Assembly (NCBI GenBank): GCA_020636105.1
Contig: JACJYL010000001.1
Span: forward strand, 496,001-560,000
DNA length: 64,000 nt
Source of the DNA: Lewinellaceae bacterium
GTDB lineage: Bacteria > Bacteroidota > Bacteroidia > Chitinophagales > Saprospiraceae
Direction: 5' to 3'
Below the pieces are notes generated by a model. That model did no database searches. It worked only from the letters and a program-made list of their open reading frames with translations, and had not been told where the DNA came from. Positions 40,775-51,292 of the stretch are shown one piece after another. Each line of letters starts with the position of its first letter. Within the stretch, counting starts at the first letter, position 1. Position numbers and translations under genes: made by a program.

Positions 40775-43700
40775 CTATTTCAGCAGGATTACATCCCCTT
40801 TGAAAACTTCAGTAATGCCATCGACAAATTCAATTTCAGCCATAAAGACATAAACGCCTGCATTTAGCGGTTGACCCTGGAATTTCCCATCCCATCGATT
40901 CCCGGGATCATTGGGTGCAAAATGAGTCCTTTCGAAAAACATATCTCCGGCTCGTGAGAAAATGCGGAATGATTTAATGGCTTGAACGCCCACTCCTCCG
41001 TAAATGCCAAAATCATCGTTGACTCCGTCATTATTAGGACTGAAAGCGTTTGGAATATAGATATTTCGGTTTTTATTTACCCAGATAAAAACCGCATCTT
41101 CTGCGGAACATTTTGTGAGGGTATCAAAAACGGCTACATGATAGAGGCTTGAAACGAGTGGACTGACCACAATATCGCCTACTTTCACGGTATCGGAATG
41201 ATTCCAGGTGAATTCCAGCGTATTACTGTTGCTCAGGGCGGCCAATTCTATGGTTTCTCCAAGGGAGATTTCAAAATCTTCTCCCAGGTCGACAAACAAT
41301 TCAGGAGGACCGTTTACGGTAATGTTCAGCAATACTTCACAGCCCGCAGCATCCTGAACCACTACTTCATAAGCTCCTTCCGTCAATCCGCTAAAGGTCT
41401 GGAAAGAAGAAAAATTCTCCCCGTCCACAGAAAAAAGATAACCCGGCATGCCCCCAAAAACGGTATCGACCCTGATCTCCCCACCGTTGGGAGGATCCAG
41501 ACAGGTAATATCTTTGGCACTAACATTGGCCAACAATTGGGAGGGCTGGGTGAGGACATAGTCGGCATTAGCAATACAGCCCTTCTCATTGATAATCATG
41601 AGGTTATAATTCCCTGCTCCGAGGTTGGCGGCCACTGCCGTTTGAGCACCTGAGCTCCATGTGTAAGTAAGAGTGGTCCACGGGCCTGAAACATCGGCCT
41701 GCAAGGCACCATCTGATTCGCCAAAACAACTTACCTCATTTAAGACATCTATCCCCACAAGCAGGGGAGCCGACGGTTGTGTAATCTGGACGGAGGTATA
41801 AGCTTCGCATCCATCTGTATTGGTAACGGTAACATCATAAAAACCGACAGAAAGGTTGCTGATCTCCGGGGTAATTTCTCCATTGACCCAATGGTAAGAA
41901 GCTGCCGTTCCGTTCTGAAGTAAAACCCCTGCCTGCCCATCAGCACCCTGAAAACAGGAGACCTCCTGGATGGGATTTCCGGTGGCAATAAATTCCAGGG
42001 GTTCTATAATATCGAACGGAGAGACGGATTGACAACCGTTGACATCGGTTATCGTCAAAGTATAATTTCCGGCACAAAGACCACTTAAATCTTCGGTAAT
42101 CATTCCGTTGGACCATAAATAAGTCCGGTTTCCTGTACCTCCTGAGCTGGTGATATCAATGGAGCCATCACAAAATCCGTAACAGGATGCATTTTGTATG
42201 GATTCAGTGACAAGCTGAAGCTCGGCGGGTTCATAAACATTGGCCATGAATGTAGTGTCAAAGAAGGTATCGGAAATGGTAATTTCCACGTCCCCGCCAG
42301 GCAGGTTTTCAATTGCAGTTTCCTCCCCCTCTGTTCCAATAACTCCTGAACCTGCCAAACCGGTTGAACTTTGCACCCAGGAGAAAGCATAAGGAGGCAC
42401 TCCATTGTAGGTGGAAAACCGAATGATCCCGCTGGATTCCCCAAAACAATTGAGGGAATCATTTTCAAAAACAGGGATGATTCCCGTAAGAAATTCGACA
42501 TCAAAACATTCAACGATTTCACAACCGATACCATCTGTTATCGTCACACAGCAGTTATCACCGCCTACAAGAGCTGTGGCGGTCTGTCCCGTTTCGCCAT
42601 TGCACCATGCGTAGGTATAGTTGCCGTTCCCGCCTGTAGCAGTGGCAGTAGCCATTCCGGTGGCCGTCATGCCTATGGCAGGCGTCTGATCAATGATCAG
42701 GCTCAAAGGTTCCAATACGGTCAGGTTCGTAAAAACGATACTGTCACAACCGGCAAAAACCTGGAGAGTATCCGCATAACTGCCACTCATGGAATAAAAA
42801 TTCGGCCCTACATGTATTTGAGCACCGGCACATATCGTTGTGTCAATGGTTAACTTGGGCGTGATATCCCCATTATCGGTAACCCTTATCTTAAAAATTC
42901 CTTTTGCGTTAAACCCGGTGCCATCCACCAGTATCCAATAGGGTCTGCCCGGATACAAACAGGTGGCAATCATGCTTTGATCCAAATCGTCAATATCATA
43001 TTGACTCATGACATGACCAAAAGGGCCATTGCATAAATTATTAAAAGAACGATACAGTGCCAATTGAATGCCAATAGAATCTACAAGCCTGTCCGTAATC
43101 CCCTCGATGAGAACATGCCCTGAAGGAGGGGCAATAAAACTGAACCAGACGGAATGTTGGCTCACAAAAGCCTGAACATAAGGATCATCCGTGTCTGTGG
43201 CGCAAAAATTAGACACCCAATTCGGCGTTTCGACACTTCCCCCTTCGGGCACCGCGCCAAGGTCTTCAAATTCACATCTGAAATCACCGCCTTCAGTAAC
43301 GCCAATGTCAATGACTTCCAGTCCGAAAATCCCCATTGGAAAGGTAGGCGCTGCCCCGTCAACCATGATAAAATAAGTGGTATTCGGCAGCGGGCATATT
43401 ATGGACACCCATGCATCATTGGAATTATTGACAGAAAGAGCGGTTACGAGATCTAAAACACCTGTACAATCTCCTGTTTGGGAGGTATAAACCGCCACCT
43501 GGAGGTCGATCACATATCCTGTGTTTTCAGGATCACTGAGCGTATTGATGAAAAGCTCTCCTGAAGGATTAGGCCCTGTGGTAAAGGAAAACCACACCCC
43601 GGCATCATTAAAGAAATAACCATCATCAATGGGTTGAGGTTCGTTGGTATTGGTAGCGCACAAATTGCTGTAGAGCCCCTGTGTTGCATCGCCCAGTGTT

Positions 43701-44233
43701 TCCGAAAAGTTCAACATTCCCAGGTCAACAGCGCTGCATAAAATATCATTCCCTGTAGGAGGAATTAAGGACGTTGTGGAAATGGTGAAGTTGACCTCAC
43801 CCCCTGAAGACAGGTTGTTCGGTAGCGCAAGGGTTTGTACGGAATTCGAGCCAATGGGAGGAATAAGAAAATTATTACAAATGGTCTGGCTGCATGACTT
43901 GGTCACATCACACCCGGCTCCTAATTCAAAAATTAAATTGTCATTTTCAAATGCATTAAAACATACTTCAACGGAAGCCGGGATATCCGCTACACAGCCG
44001 TAGTCGGCCGTGTATTGCAAATTCGGCAAGGCAGTGTAGCAATTTCCTGTTTCAGGGTAGAAAACTTCACCCTGATTTTCAATATTAACGCTCCAGGCCG
44101 GATCCGCAGCTCCGAAAATATCAGTACAGGTAGTCGTAGAATTTCCACTGTCAATGGTAACGGTGACCTGGATTTGAGCCCAAGCCGATAGGGTCATTAA
44201 TATTGCAGGGAATAGTAGTAGTAATTTTCTCAT
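40775..44233 (-). CDS. Large T9SS-secreted surface protein with SprB-type repeats and type B C-terminal domain
   Basis: A 1152-aa exported protein; the ATG at 44233 is chosen because it begins a clean signal peptide (ending LSAWAQ), whereas the longer frame adds an unlikely leader. The N-terminal region is cysteine-containing beta-rich sequence, followed by two pre-peptidase-like domains (WFSFTTGP, WFSFIAPP; YFIMVDGA, YWILVDGT). From about residue 590 to 980 there are five SprB-like repeats (for example SCYGFCDGSIDITSSGGTG, SCFGESDGALQADVSG). The last 95 residues (IPNAFSPNNDGVNDDF to GDVILLK) are the gliding-motility-associated CHU_C domain, a type B T9SS signal. It is probably a cell-surface adhesin or gliding component. 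It follows the 1938-aa gene in a leftward cluster. Confidence 0.85.
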   Translation of the reverse strand: MRKLLLLFPAILMTLSAWAQIQVTVTIDSGNSTTTCTDIFGAADPAWSVNIENQGEVFYPETGNCYTALPNLQYTADYGCVADIPASVEVCFNAFENDNLIFELGAGCDVTKSCSQTICNNFLIPPIGSNSVQTLALPNNLSSGGEVNFTISTTSLIPPTGNDILCSAVDLGMLNFSETLGDATQGLYSNLCATNTNEPQPIDDGYFFNDAGVWFSFTTGPNPSGELFINTLSDPENTGYVIDLQVAVYTSQTGDCTGVLDLVTALSVNNSNDAWVSIICPLPNTTYFIMVDGAAPTFPMGIFGLEVIDIGVTEGGDFRCEFEDLGAVPEGGSVETPNWVSNFCATDTDDPYVQAFVSQHSVWFSFIAPPSGHVLIEGITDRLVDSIGIQLALYRSFNNLCNGPFGHVMSQYDIDDLDQSMIATCLYPGRPYWILVDGTGFNAKGIFKIRVTDNGDITPKLTIDTTICAGAQIHVGPNFYSMSGSYADTLQVFAGCDSIVFTNLTVLEPLSLIIDQTPAIGMTATGMATATATGGNGNYTYAWCNGETGQTATALVGGDNCCVTITDGIGCEIVECFDVEFLTGIIPVFENDSLNCFGESSGIIRFSTYNGVPPYAFSWVQSSTGLAGSGVIGTEGEETAIENLPGGDVEITISDTFFDTTFMANVYEPAELQLVTESIQNASCYGFCDGSIDITSSGGTGNRTYLWSNGMITEDLSGLCAGNYTLTITDVNGCQSVSPFDIIEPLEFIATGNPIQEVSCFQGADGQAGVLLQNGTAASYHWVNGEITPEISNLSVGFYDVTVTNTDGCEAYTSVQITQPSAPLLVGIDVLNEVSCFGESDGALQADVSGPWTTLTYTWSSGAQTAVAANLGAGNYNLMIINEKGCIANADYVLTQPSQLLANVSAKDITCLDPPNGGEIRVDTVFGGMPGYLFSVDGENFSSFQTFSGLTEGAYEVVVQDAAGCEVLLNITVNGPPELFVDLGEDFEISLGETIELAALSNSNTLEFTWNHSDTVKVGDIVVSPLVSSLYHVAVFDTLTKCSAEDAVFIWVNKNRNIYIPNAFSPNNDGVNDDFGIYGGVGVQAIKSFRIFSRAGDMFFERTHFAPNDPGNRWDGKFQGQPLNAGVYVFMAEIEFVDGITEVFKGDVILLK

Positions 44234-44382
44234 TAATTTTTTGTTTTCAAAAAAAGCAGAAGTTGTTGTTACGGGGTGCAACAATAACAGAAGGGTGTGG
44301 AGAAAATAAGATGCCTAATTAACGCGGGGCAATTTACGATTATTATAAATCAAAAGAAATAATTCTGCCGCTGGAAGATCCA

Positions 44383-44424
44383 TAAAAAAAGCCCTTTGCA
44401 AGATCGGTTACTTACAAAGGGCTT
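44383..44424 (-). terminator. Terminator of the 1938-aa surface protein gene
   Basis: A perfect 10-bp stem (AAGCCCTTTG / CAAAGGGCTT) with a 16-base loop. On the minus strand it is followed by a run of T residues (A-run 44384-44390 on the plus strand), 20 bases after the stop codon. Confidence 0.88.
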
Positions 44425-44443
44425 AAGTGGGAGTTAATGTCCC

Positions 44444-47400
44444 TTATTTTATGATCGTCACATCACCGCGAATAATTTCTCCTTTTGAAATATTCAGCCG
44501 CAGAATGTAGTAATATGTACCGTGAGGCAACTCTTTTCCTTCAGCATTTAGCCCGTTCCAGTCATTATTATAAGGAGCAGCCTGGTAAACAATATCTCCC
44601 CACCGATTGAAAATGATGATTTCATTATCCGGAAATTGATCAGGCGGATTGTTCGCAATGATATCAAAAATGAGAAAATCATTCAAACCATCCTCATTAG
44701 GCGTAATCGTATTCGGAATTTCCGGTTGGTTCGGGTCTTCAGGTACGATGATGATGATGGTCGCCTCATCGCATTTATCAGGGCAGCTTGTACTGCAAAT
44801 CTGGTAAACGACTTCCGTTTCTCCTGAGGCCCCGGGCCCGACGGAGTAACTGTAAGTTCCGTTAACAAGACTATCCATCTGACCAAAAGAAGGTTCTGAA
44901 AGGAGTGTTATGGTCACCTCTCCTGTGGTAATGTCATTGGCTAAAATATTGGTAGAACCAAACCTGATCTCTTCCGTCAGTTCGATTAAATCGTTATTGG
45001 CAATAGGAGCCGATTCGCTCGAAATGATAAGCGTATCTGAACTGTAAGCGTCACATCCGTCAGCAGATAAAGTCCATATAAAGAGGTTATCACCCGGCAA
45101 AAGGGGCGTTGCAAGGGAAGTAGCCGAAGTTGGATCATTCACCGTGGTTGCGCCTAATGAAGTCCAAACGCCTGTTGTACCCGCAGGTAAATTCGCTGAA
45201 ATGGTTATGGAATCTCCACAATGCAGTGAATCGATCATCGTTACCGCATCCGGTGGAAATTCAAAAGTGATCATAACTGTATCGGCGCTGGCACAACCGT
45301 TGTCCGTGTTGGTCACATCAATGACATAGGTGCCCGCACCTTCAACCATAGGAGAAATTCCTGTTGGATCTCCTACAATAGTTCCTGTGAGCGCCGTCCA
45401 ATTATATTCAAATGCTGCCCCCTGGGAAGATCCGCTACCGTCTGCTGCACCGACCTCTCCACATTCAAGTATAAAATCTTCACCGGCATTGGCAACCGGT
45501 AATTCCGTATCGCTGTCCACGGTAACCACATCGGTGGCTTCACATCCGTTGGAAAGGAAAATAACATGAAGTTCATAATCTCCAGGCTCATCAACTTCAA
45601 CCATCAGGTTGCCGTTTGGAGGGGTAATACTTCCTGGGCCAGTCCATTCAATAGTGCTGTAATCACCAGCGGCTCCGGTACCTGAGGCATCGAGTATGGA
45701 AGTAAGTTCGGCACAGGTAATCAGTGAGGGTACCTCAAAAGCAATGACGGGTACTGTTATGTCTGCCTCCACCAGGATGGTATCCAATCCGACACAGCCG
45801 TTGACGTTATTGGTAACGGATACGGAATAACTTCCCGCCTCGCAAACGGAAGTAACCAATGCATCAACAGGATTGGCAGCGCCGCCGTCAAGCCCGAGCC
45901 AGGCCACTGTGATATCGGCCAAACCACCCGCTGAGGCAGTAAGATCAACACATTCCTGAATACAAGTCAGCATTTCAGGATCTGCGATCGTAACAACAGG
46001 CACTTCAAAATCTTCTGCTACTTCAATCTCATCAGCAGTAGAACAACCGTTGTTAGTATTCATAACGGTAAGCTGGTAGGTTCCTGCCGTCATGACATCT
46101 GTCATCGGGGTGTTGTCCGGTGTCGGAGTTTCCCCGGCTACCGTATTGGCCCACAAGTAAGTATATTCAGGACCGGAAGATGAATTGTTCGACCCCAGGG
46201 TAACCACATCAGTAATACAGTTTAAAAACAACGGACCCGTTCCTGCATCCGCGACAGGTGAAATAGTATCCATTCCGATCACGAAATCTCCAATACCCAC
46301 ACATCCGGTAACTGGATCGGTTACACTGATCTGGTAAACCCCTGCCATATCCACCATGATAAATTCCAGTGTATCATCTCCAATAAAAGAATCTCCACTC
46401 CACAAGACGTCATAAACGCCATTCGGAGAGGTGATCATATCTGGTTGTAACGTAAGCGTATCATTTTCACAGGTAATATTTTGTATAAAGTTCGCACTGG
46501 TGACCACAGGAAGTCCTGCATTGAGGATCACTTCGGCGCAGTCGGAGGACGAACAACCCGATTCAGTATTGATGACCTCCAGGCAATAAGTACCTTCAGT
46601 ATCTACCACCAGAAATGACTCCGTAGAAAGAATCATTCCATTGGAATCGGTCCAGGCATAGGCCATATTAACTCCCGTGGAGGTATTTGGTCCTTGCAGA
46701 GTATCTGATTCCACGGCACAGGTAAGCACCAGGTCCAGACCAGCATCTGCGACAGGGGCGATGGTATCGAGCGCCACTGTAATTTCCGCTATGGCGGTAC
46801 AATGGGTTGATGTGTCCATCACTTCAAGTGTATAAACCCCTGCGGCAACGATTATTGGCATCAGCGTTGTATCGGTGCCCGAAACAAATTGGCCATCAAG
46901 AGTAGACCAGGAATAAATGTAATTTATCGGATTCCCATCCACTTCCGCAATGATCTGTATGGTGTCTACCAAACAAGTAAGGCTGGTATCCGCGGCCGGA
47001 ATGGTGGTGATCACAGGAAAATCCTCGTTGGGCACCACCTGTATTGTATCTGAAGCCTGACAACTGGTAAGTGAGTTAAAGGCAACCAGGTAATAAGTCC
47101 CCAGGTCACTGACTGCAAAATTTGGATTGGTTGATAAAGAGTTATTGGCGCTGTCAAACCATTCATATTCTACAATAACCGGTTCATTATTTTGAGTGGC
47201 GGCATTTAAAATCACTGCAGCATCACATGTGAGGGTTATGGTTTCTGCACCATTATTGATGATCGCTTCCGGCAACAAACGGTCATCTTCTACCCGCACC
47301 GTATCGGTAATAGCACATTGGTTGATCTCATTTTCAACGGAGATCATATACAATCCTGGGCCTGTTACCTGAGGCATAAGCAAATTCTCATCCCCTGTAA

Positions 47401-50260
47401 CAATATCTCCTCCTTCTAAAACACTCCAAGAATAAGAAATGGTATCTCCCACAGAAGACCCTGTACCATTGAGCGTTAATGTATCTGACAAACAAGTGTA
47501 AGATAAATTATTCCCGGCCTGAGCAATAGGATAGGTTCCTGCAAAAACCTGGGCCGTATCCATCGCACTACAACCGGATATGGGGTTCTCTGCTGTGAAT
47601 TTAAAAATTCCGGGATGGTCAGCAAAATAGGTATTTCCAGGTAAGGTATTTCCATTGGAAAGATCGGTCCAGTAAACATTTGCACCGGGAGAGGCGGTTC
47701 CCTGCAACAATGCCAACCCTGTATTACAGTTGATGGTCGCATCATTTCCTGCATTTGCCGTAGGCACATTAATCGTATCCAACGGCACCACAAAGGTAAA
47801 AGTCTCGAATAAAATAGGCTGACTGTTGTCAAAAACAGTAACGAAAACAGTGTCTCCTGCGCACAAATTAGTGGCATGAAACGGCATGAACTGTTGCTGA
47901 CCATTCTGATTCCATGTGGTCCCCAATGGTTCTGTGCCACCGGCCACGCTAAAAGTGATTTCCCCGTCACATTCTCCTGGACAAGTAGTCGGAACGATCA
48001 CCAAATCCGTCAAGATGTATCGATCTTCAATACAAACCTCTCCATTTTCATAAACCAGGCTTCCCATGCCATTAGAGGTACTAACAATAGGAGCAGGGAA
48101 ACTGGAGATTGAAACAGGAGTGCATACCGGAGCATCTCCGATGAGCTCAAAACACATTTCAAAAACGTCGGTTCCATCCGGAATAGCAGTGGCACCTGGC
48201 ATGCTCCAGTCAATCCCAATCAATCCGCTCGAGCTGCCCGCTGTATTGAGCACCAACCCCGGCCATGTGCCAAAGTTATTGGCTTCAACGAAATTAAGCA
48301 TGGTAGGATCCCAATTAATCCGAAGGGTGGCGTCTGTAATATTATCAAAGGATTCAACCGAAACGGTAACACATGCCGTATCCAGCCATAATCCGGAAAC
48401 GGTATCAACATAAATGCCAAAACCTTCAGGGAATAAGGTACACAAATCACCAGGAGAATCGAGAATGCCAATATTTTCCCCGTTCGAGCTGGCGGAAATG
48501 GCTTCCGGTGCCAAAGGAACGGTGATCATTTCAAGGGGGGTGCAGGTACCCGGAGTACCTAGTGGAGCAAAACAGATCTGCATGATAACTGTTCCGTCAT
48601 CGATGGTGATGGGGGTATTACCGTTATAATCAAAGAAAATTAATCCTCCGTTACTACCAGCATCCGTGATGTTGGCATTGGTAGCGCCAGGGAAATTCAT
48701 AACGTTTGAGGAAATGTAATCAAAAAGAGCCGGGTCCCAGTTAAGGGAATATTGATAAGACGTTATCGAATCAAAATTGGATACAGCAATATCAACGCAA
48801 AATTCTTCGCCAAAAGTTGCGCTCCCGCTACCTAATGACATGGCAACACCCTCTGGCTGAATCACTTGTACCTGGCAGTTGCTAGGATTAATTCCGATGT
48901 TCGGTCCATTCATCGACTGAACATTGGAAGGGGATTGGATAAAGGTGAAAGGACTGTTCCCTCCAAGTCCCGTAACCGTAAAACAAACGTCAAATAATCC
49001 ACCTCCGTTCGGGATGGTCGCCGGGGGAGGGCCTTGCCAATCCACGCTCAAAAATCCGTTTTGAATATTGGCAGAAATGGAGTTATTGAGGTTTACCACA
49101 TTGGAGTTTAAATTTTGAACCCCGGTAAAAGTGAGAATCTGCTCGTTCCATTCCATCAGAAAAGACATATCGGTGATGGCGAAAAAATTATCACCAACCG
49201 TAACCTCCACGCAAAAATTATCATTGATATTAACGGGATCGCCACAATTGGCAAAAAGCTGCAATCCTATGGGATCACAATCCCCGGTGGTAACACTTCC
49301 CGCTGAATACTGATAGGGGAGTGAAAACCCATCCTCCGGAGAAGTGGTATTAGTAATCTCAACCAGTGCGCTGACGTCAATATCCAGAGAGGTATAAGAT
49401 TCACAGGGAGCAAGAATATCAAAACATGCTGTAAAGAAAAGCGTTTCATCATCTACCGTTACACCCTGATCAGGCAAACTGGCCCAGGAAACCCTGAATT
49501 TACCTCCCGGCAAACAGTTAAAGTTGCTGCTGTTTAGATTGGGAATATCTCCCGGAATCTGATTGACACACGCTAATACGGTAGGATCCCAGATGATATC
49601 AAACTGGGCACTTTGCATGTCAATAAAATTCGACACCGAAAAATCGACACAAACCAAATCACCGGTATTGCCGGATTCCTGGGAAGCCACTATCTGAAGC
49701 GGGCTAACATCGAAAAACACGCATCCCGGTTCATTGATCACCATACCAATATTCGGGCAGCCAACGTTAAAAGTGAATGCTCTGTGAACTACCGGAGGAT
49801 TATTTGGCGGGTTCACCACCTCAATGGGAGCACAACTGCCGTAATCGCCGGTGGCTGAATCAAAACAAATGTCAAAAACGGGCATGGCATTATTGATGTT
49901 AGGGAAAGTCACACCGGGACCACTATCATTTTCGAGGGAACATTCCAGATAAACCCAATCCATCATCATCGTTCCAAGCCCCTGGTTGATGCTAAAATCT
50001 CCAGGATCAAGCCCCAGAACGGCGGGGTTTATATTTTGAATATTGATGTTGGTAAAGTTGGCCGGATTCCATTGGAACATCACATTTTCAATAGAAAAAA
50101 TATTGGGAATCCCCAAAGGGGCAAAACTTCCAATGGTGACTGTGATACAGCCGGCGTTACCATTGTTTACCGTAACGTCATTTAATGTCATTACAGGTTG
50201 GGCAATGGCCGATAAACTACAACCCAGTAAAAATACCAGGCTTATGAAAAAATTCTTCAT
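44444..50260 (-). CDS. Giant T9SS-secreted surface protein (cohesin-like and Ig-like repeats, type B C-terminal domain)
   Basis: A 1938-aa protein starting at the ATG at 50260, which gives a clean signal peptide (ending SAIAQ). Five cohesin-like beta-sandwich modules fill about residues 22-745 (recurrent FxWDPxxL and VCFD/ICFA segments). One SprB-like unit follows (TTCPGECDGEITFSVAGG). Then ten Ig/PKD-like modules of about 80-90 residues occupy about 820-1660, each with a paired-cysteine pattern (for example ATINCNTG, GCSAMDTAQV). Two more beta domains precede the C-terminal 90-residue CHU_C domain (IPNTITPNEDGLNDF to GDVTIIK). The architecture suits a long surface adhesin or filament. The PorP/SprF-like gene lies 84 bases upstream on the same strand. 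Confidence 0.87.
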   Translation of the reverse strand: MKNFFISLVFLLGCSLSAIAQPVMTLNDVTVNNGNAGCITVTIGSFAPLGIPNIFSIENVMFQWNPANFTNINIQNINPAVLGLDPGDFSINQGLGTMMMDWVYLECSLENDSGPGVTFPNINNAMPVFDICFDSATGDYGSCAPIEVVNPPNNPPVVHRAFTFNVGCPNIGMVINEPGCVFFDVSPLQIVASQESGNTGDLVCVDFSVSNFIDMQSAQFDIIWDPTVLACVNQIPGDIPNLNSSNFNCLPGGKFRVSWASLPDQGVTVDDETLFFTACFDILAPCESYTSLDIDVSALVEITNTTSPEDGFSLPYQYSAGSVTTGDCDPIGLQLFANCGDPVNINDNFCVEVTVGDNFFAITDMSFLMEWNEQILTFTGVQNLNSNVVNLNNSISANIQNGFLSVDWQGPPPATIPNGGGLFDVCFTVTGLGGNSPFTFIQSPSNVQSMNGPNIGINPSNCQVQVIQPEGVAMSLGSGSATFGEEFCVDIAVSNFDSITSYQYSLNWDPALFDYISSNVMNFPGATNANITDAGSNGGLIFFDYNGNTPITIDDGTVIMQICFAPLGTPGTCTPLEMITVPLAPEAISASSNGENIGILDSPGDLCTLFPEGFGIYVDTVSGLWLDTACVTVSVESFDNITDATLRINWDPTMLNFVEANNFGTWPGLVLNTAGSSSGLIGIDWSMPGATAIPDGTDVFEMCFELIGDAPVCTPVSISSFPAPIVSTSNGMGSLVYENGEVCIEDRYILTDLVIVPTTCPGECDGEITFSVAGGTEPLGTTWNQNGQQQFMPFHATNLCAGDTVFVTVFDNSQPILFETFTFVVPLDTINVPTANAGNDATINCNTGLALLQGTASPGANVYWTDLSNGNTLPGNTYFADHPGIFKFTAENPISGCSAMDTAQVFAGTYPIAQAGNNLSYTCLSDTLTLNGTGSSVGDTISYSWSVLEGGDIVTGDENLLMPQVTGPGLYMISVENEINQCAITDTVRVEDDRLLPEAIINNGAETITLTCDAAVILNAATQNNEPVIVEYEWFDSANNSLSTNPNFAVSDLGTYYLVAFNSLTSCQASDTIQVVPNEDFPVITTIPAADTSLTCLVDTIQIIAEVDGNPINYIYSWSTLDGQFVSGTDTTLMPIIVAAGVYTLEVMDTSTHCTAIAEITVALDTIAPVADAGLDLVLTCAVESDTLQGPNTSTGVNMAYAWTDSNGMILSTESFLVVDTEGTYCLEVINTESGCSSSDCAEVILNAGLPVVTSANFIQNITCENDTLTLQPDMITSPNGVYDVLWSGDSFIGDDTLEFIMVDMAGVYQISVTDPVTGCVGIGDFVIGMDTISPVADAGTGPLFLNCITDVVTLGSNNSSSGPEYTYLWANTVAGETPTPDNTPMTDVMTAGTYQLTVMNTNNGCSTADEIEVAEDFEVPVVTIADPEMLTCIQECVDLTASAGGLADITVAWLGLDGGAANPVDALVTSVCEAGSYSVSVTNNVNGCVGLDTILVEADITVPVIAFEVPSLITCAELTSILDASGTGAAGDYSTIEWTGPGSITPPNGNLMVEVDEPGDYELHVIFLSNGCEATDVVTVDSDTELPVANAGEDFILECGEVGAADGSGSSQGAAFEYNWTALTGTIVGDPTGISPMVEGAGTYVIDVTNTDNGCASADTVMITFEFPPDAVTMIDSLHCGDSITISANLPAGTTGVWTSLGATTVNDPTSATSLATPLLPGDNLFIWTLSADGCDAYSSDTLIISSESAPIANNDLIELTEEIRFGSTNILANDITTGEVTITLLSEPSFGQMDSLVNGTYSYSVGPGASGETEVVYQICSTSCPDKCDEATIIIIVPEDPNQPEIPNTITPNEDGLNDFLIFDIIANNPPDQFPDNEIIIFNRWGDIVYQAAPYNNDWNGLNAEGKELPHGTYYYILRLNISKGEIIRGDVTIIK

Positions 50261-50344
50261 AATATTTCTTAGTTTGGGATATCTTAGTTTTTGAAACATG
50301 GGAAAGGAGATGTTTAGGTAATAAGGTATAGGTAATTATTTCAA

Positions 50345-51292
50345 TTATCTTTCGAAAGAAATAGACAAATTTAACTCATGAGTACTTCCCACAAAGGGGC
50401 CGAAAGGACTGAATGAATAATCATAACCATAACCGAATTTGATTAAGTTATCAAACCCAACATTATCCCCGAGATCAAATCCTAAATCAAGGTGAAAGTT
50501 CTTTGCGGTGGAGACTCCTGAACCCACCCAAATGCTGCCGGGCAATTTCACCCTAAGGTTGAAGTCAGCATTGACAGGTGCATTAGGAGTATATTTTAAC
50601 CAAATGGAAGGTTCTATGAAATTTTCTTCGTCGCGTAAAAATTTATAAAGCCCAACGTGACCATAAAAGTGCTGCACTCTTTTTACACTAAATTCTCCAT
50701 TCTCATCCGAAAAAGCCAGATCAAGTCCGAGAATTTGAGGTACGGAAATTCCTCCATAGAGCATATTTCCATCGCCTACCACCTGATAAGCAAATACGCC
50801 TACTCCGACATCGGGATGTAATTGAGAATAACTCTGTGTACCCAACACATCACCCTGATCATGTAAAATGATTTCGCTGGCATCTATTTTGTATTGAACG
50901 AGCCCTCCACTCAATGCCAGAGCAATACCACTATATTCAGGATCGGGACTAATCACGGCTCCTACACGGCCGTAAACCCCTGTTACTCCGGTAGGTCCGG
51001 TAACATCACTGATAATGTGCCCCCCTACCAAAAATGAGGCGCCGCTTGATTTTGAATTGACAAAAGAGCCTCTCAGCACCCTTGTCCTCGGTCCGCCGCT
51101 GATTCCTGTCCACTGACTCCTGATGGAAACACCAAAGGTCATATTTTGGGCAGAAGCCAGAAAATCACTTTCCATGGAAGCCGGATTGATTAAGGTCGCA
51201 TTTTCCCGGTACTGGGTAAAAAGAGGAAGCTGTTGTGCACGGATAGAAAGTGCAATAAACATAAATAAGGGAAGTAGAAAAAGTCTTTTCAT
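50345..51292 (-). CDS. PorP/SprF family outer-membrane protein
   Basis: A 315-aa predicted outer-membrane beta-barrel. The start at 51292 gives a signal peptide ending LSIRAQ. The family signature is clear in the first mature residues (LPLFTQYRENATLINPAS) and FGVSIRSQWTGISGGPRT, and the protein ends with a strand containing LNLSISFER. PorP/SprF-like proteins are encoded beside T9SS type B substrates and help their export or surface anchoring, as SprF does for SprB in Flavobacterium. Here it is first in a leftward cluster followed by two such substrates, so it is probably their dedicated partner. Confidence 0.92.
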   Translation of the reverse strand: MKRLFLLPLFMFIALSIRAQQLPLFTQYRENATLINPASMESDFLASAQNMTFGVSIRSQWTGISGGPRTRVLRGSFVNSKSSGASFLVGGHIISDVTGPTGVTGVYGRVGAVISPDPEYSGIALALSGGLVQYKIDASEIILHDQGDVLGTQSYSQLHPDVGVGVFAYQVVGDGNMLYGGISVPQILGLDLAFSDENGEFSVKRVQHFYGHVGLYKFLRDEENFIEPSIWLKYTPNAPVNADFNLRVKLPGSIWVGSGVSTAKNFHLDLGFDLGDNVGFDNLIKFGYGYDYSFSPFGPFVGSTHELNLSISFER

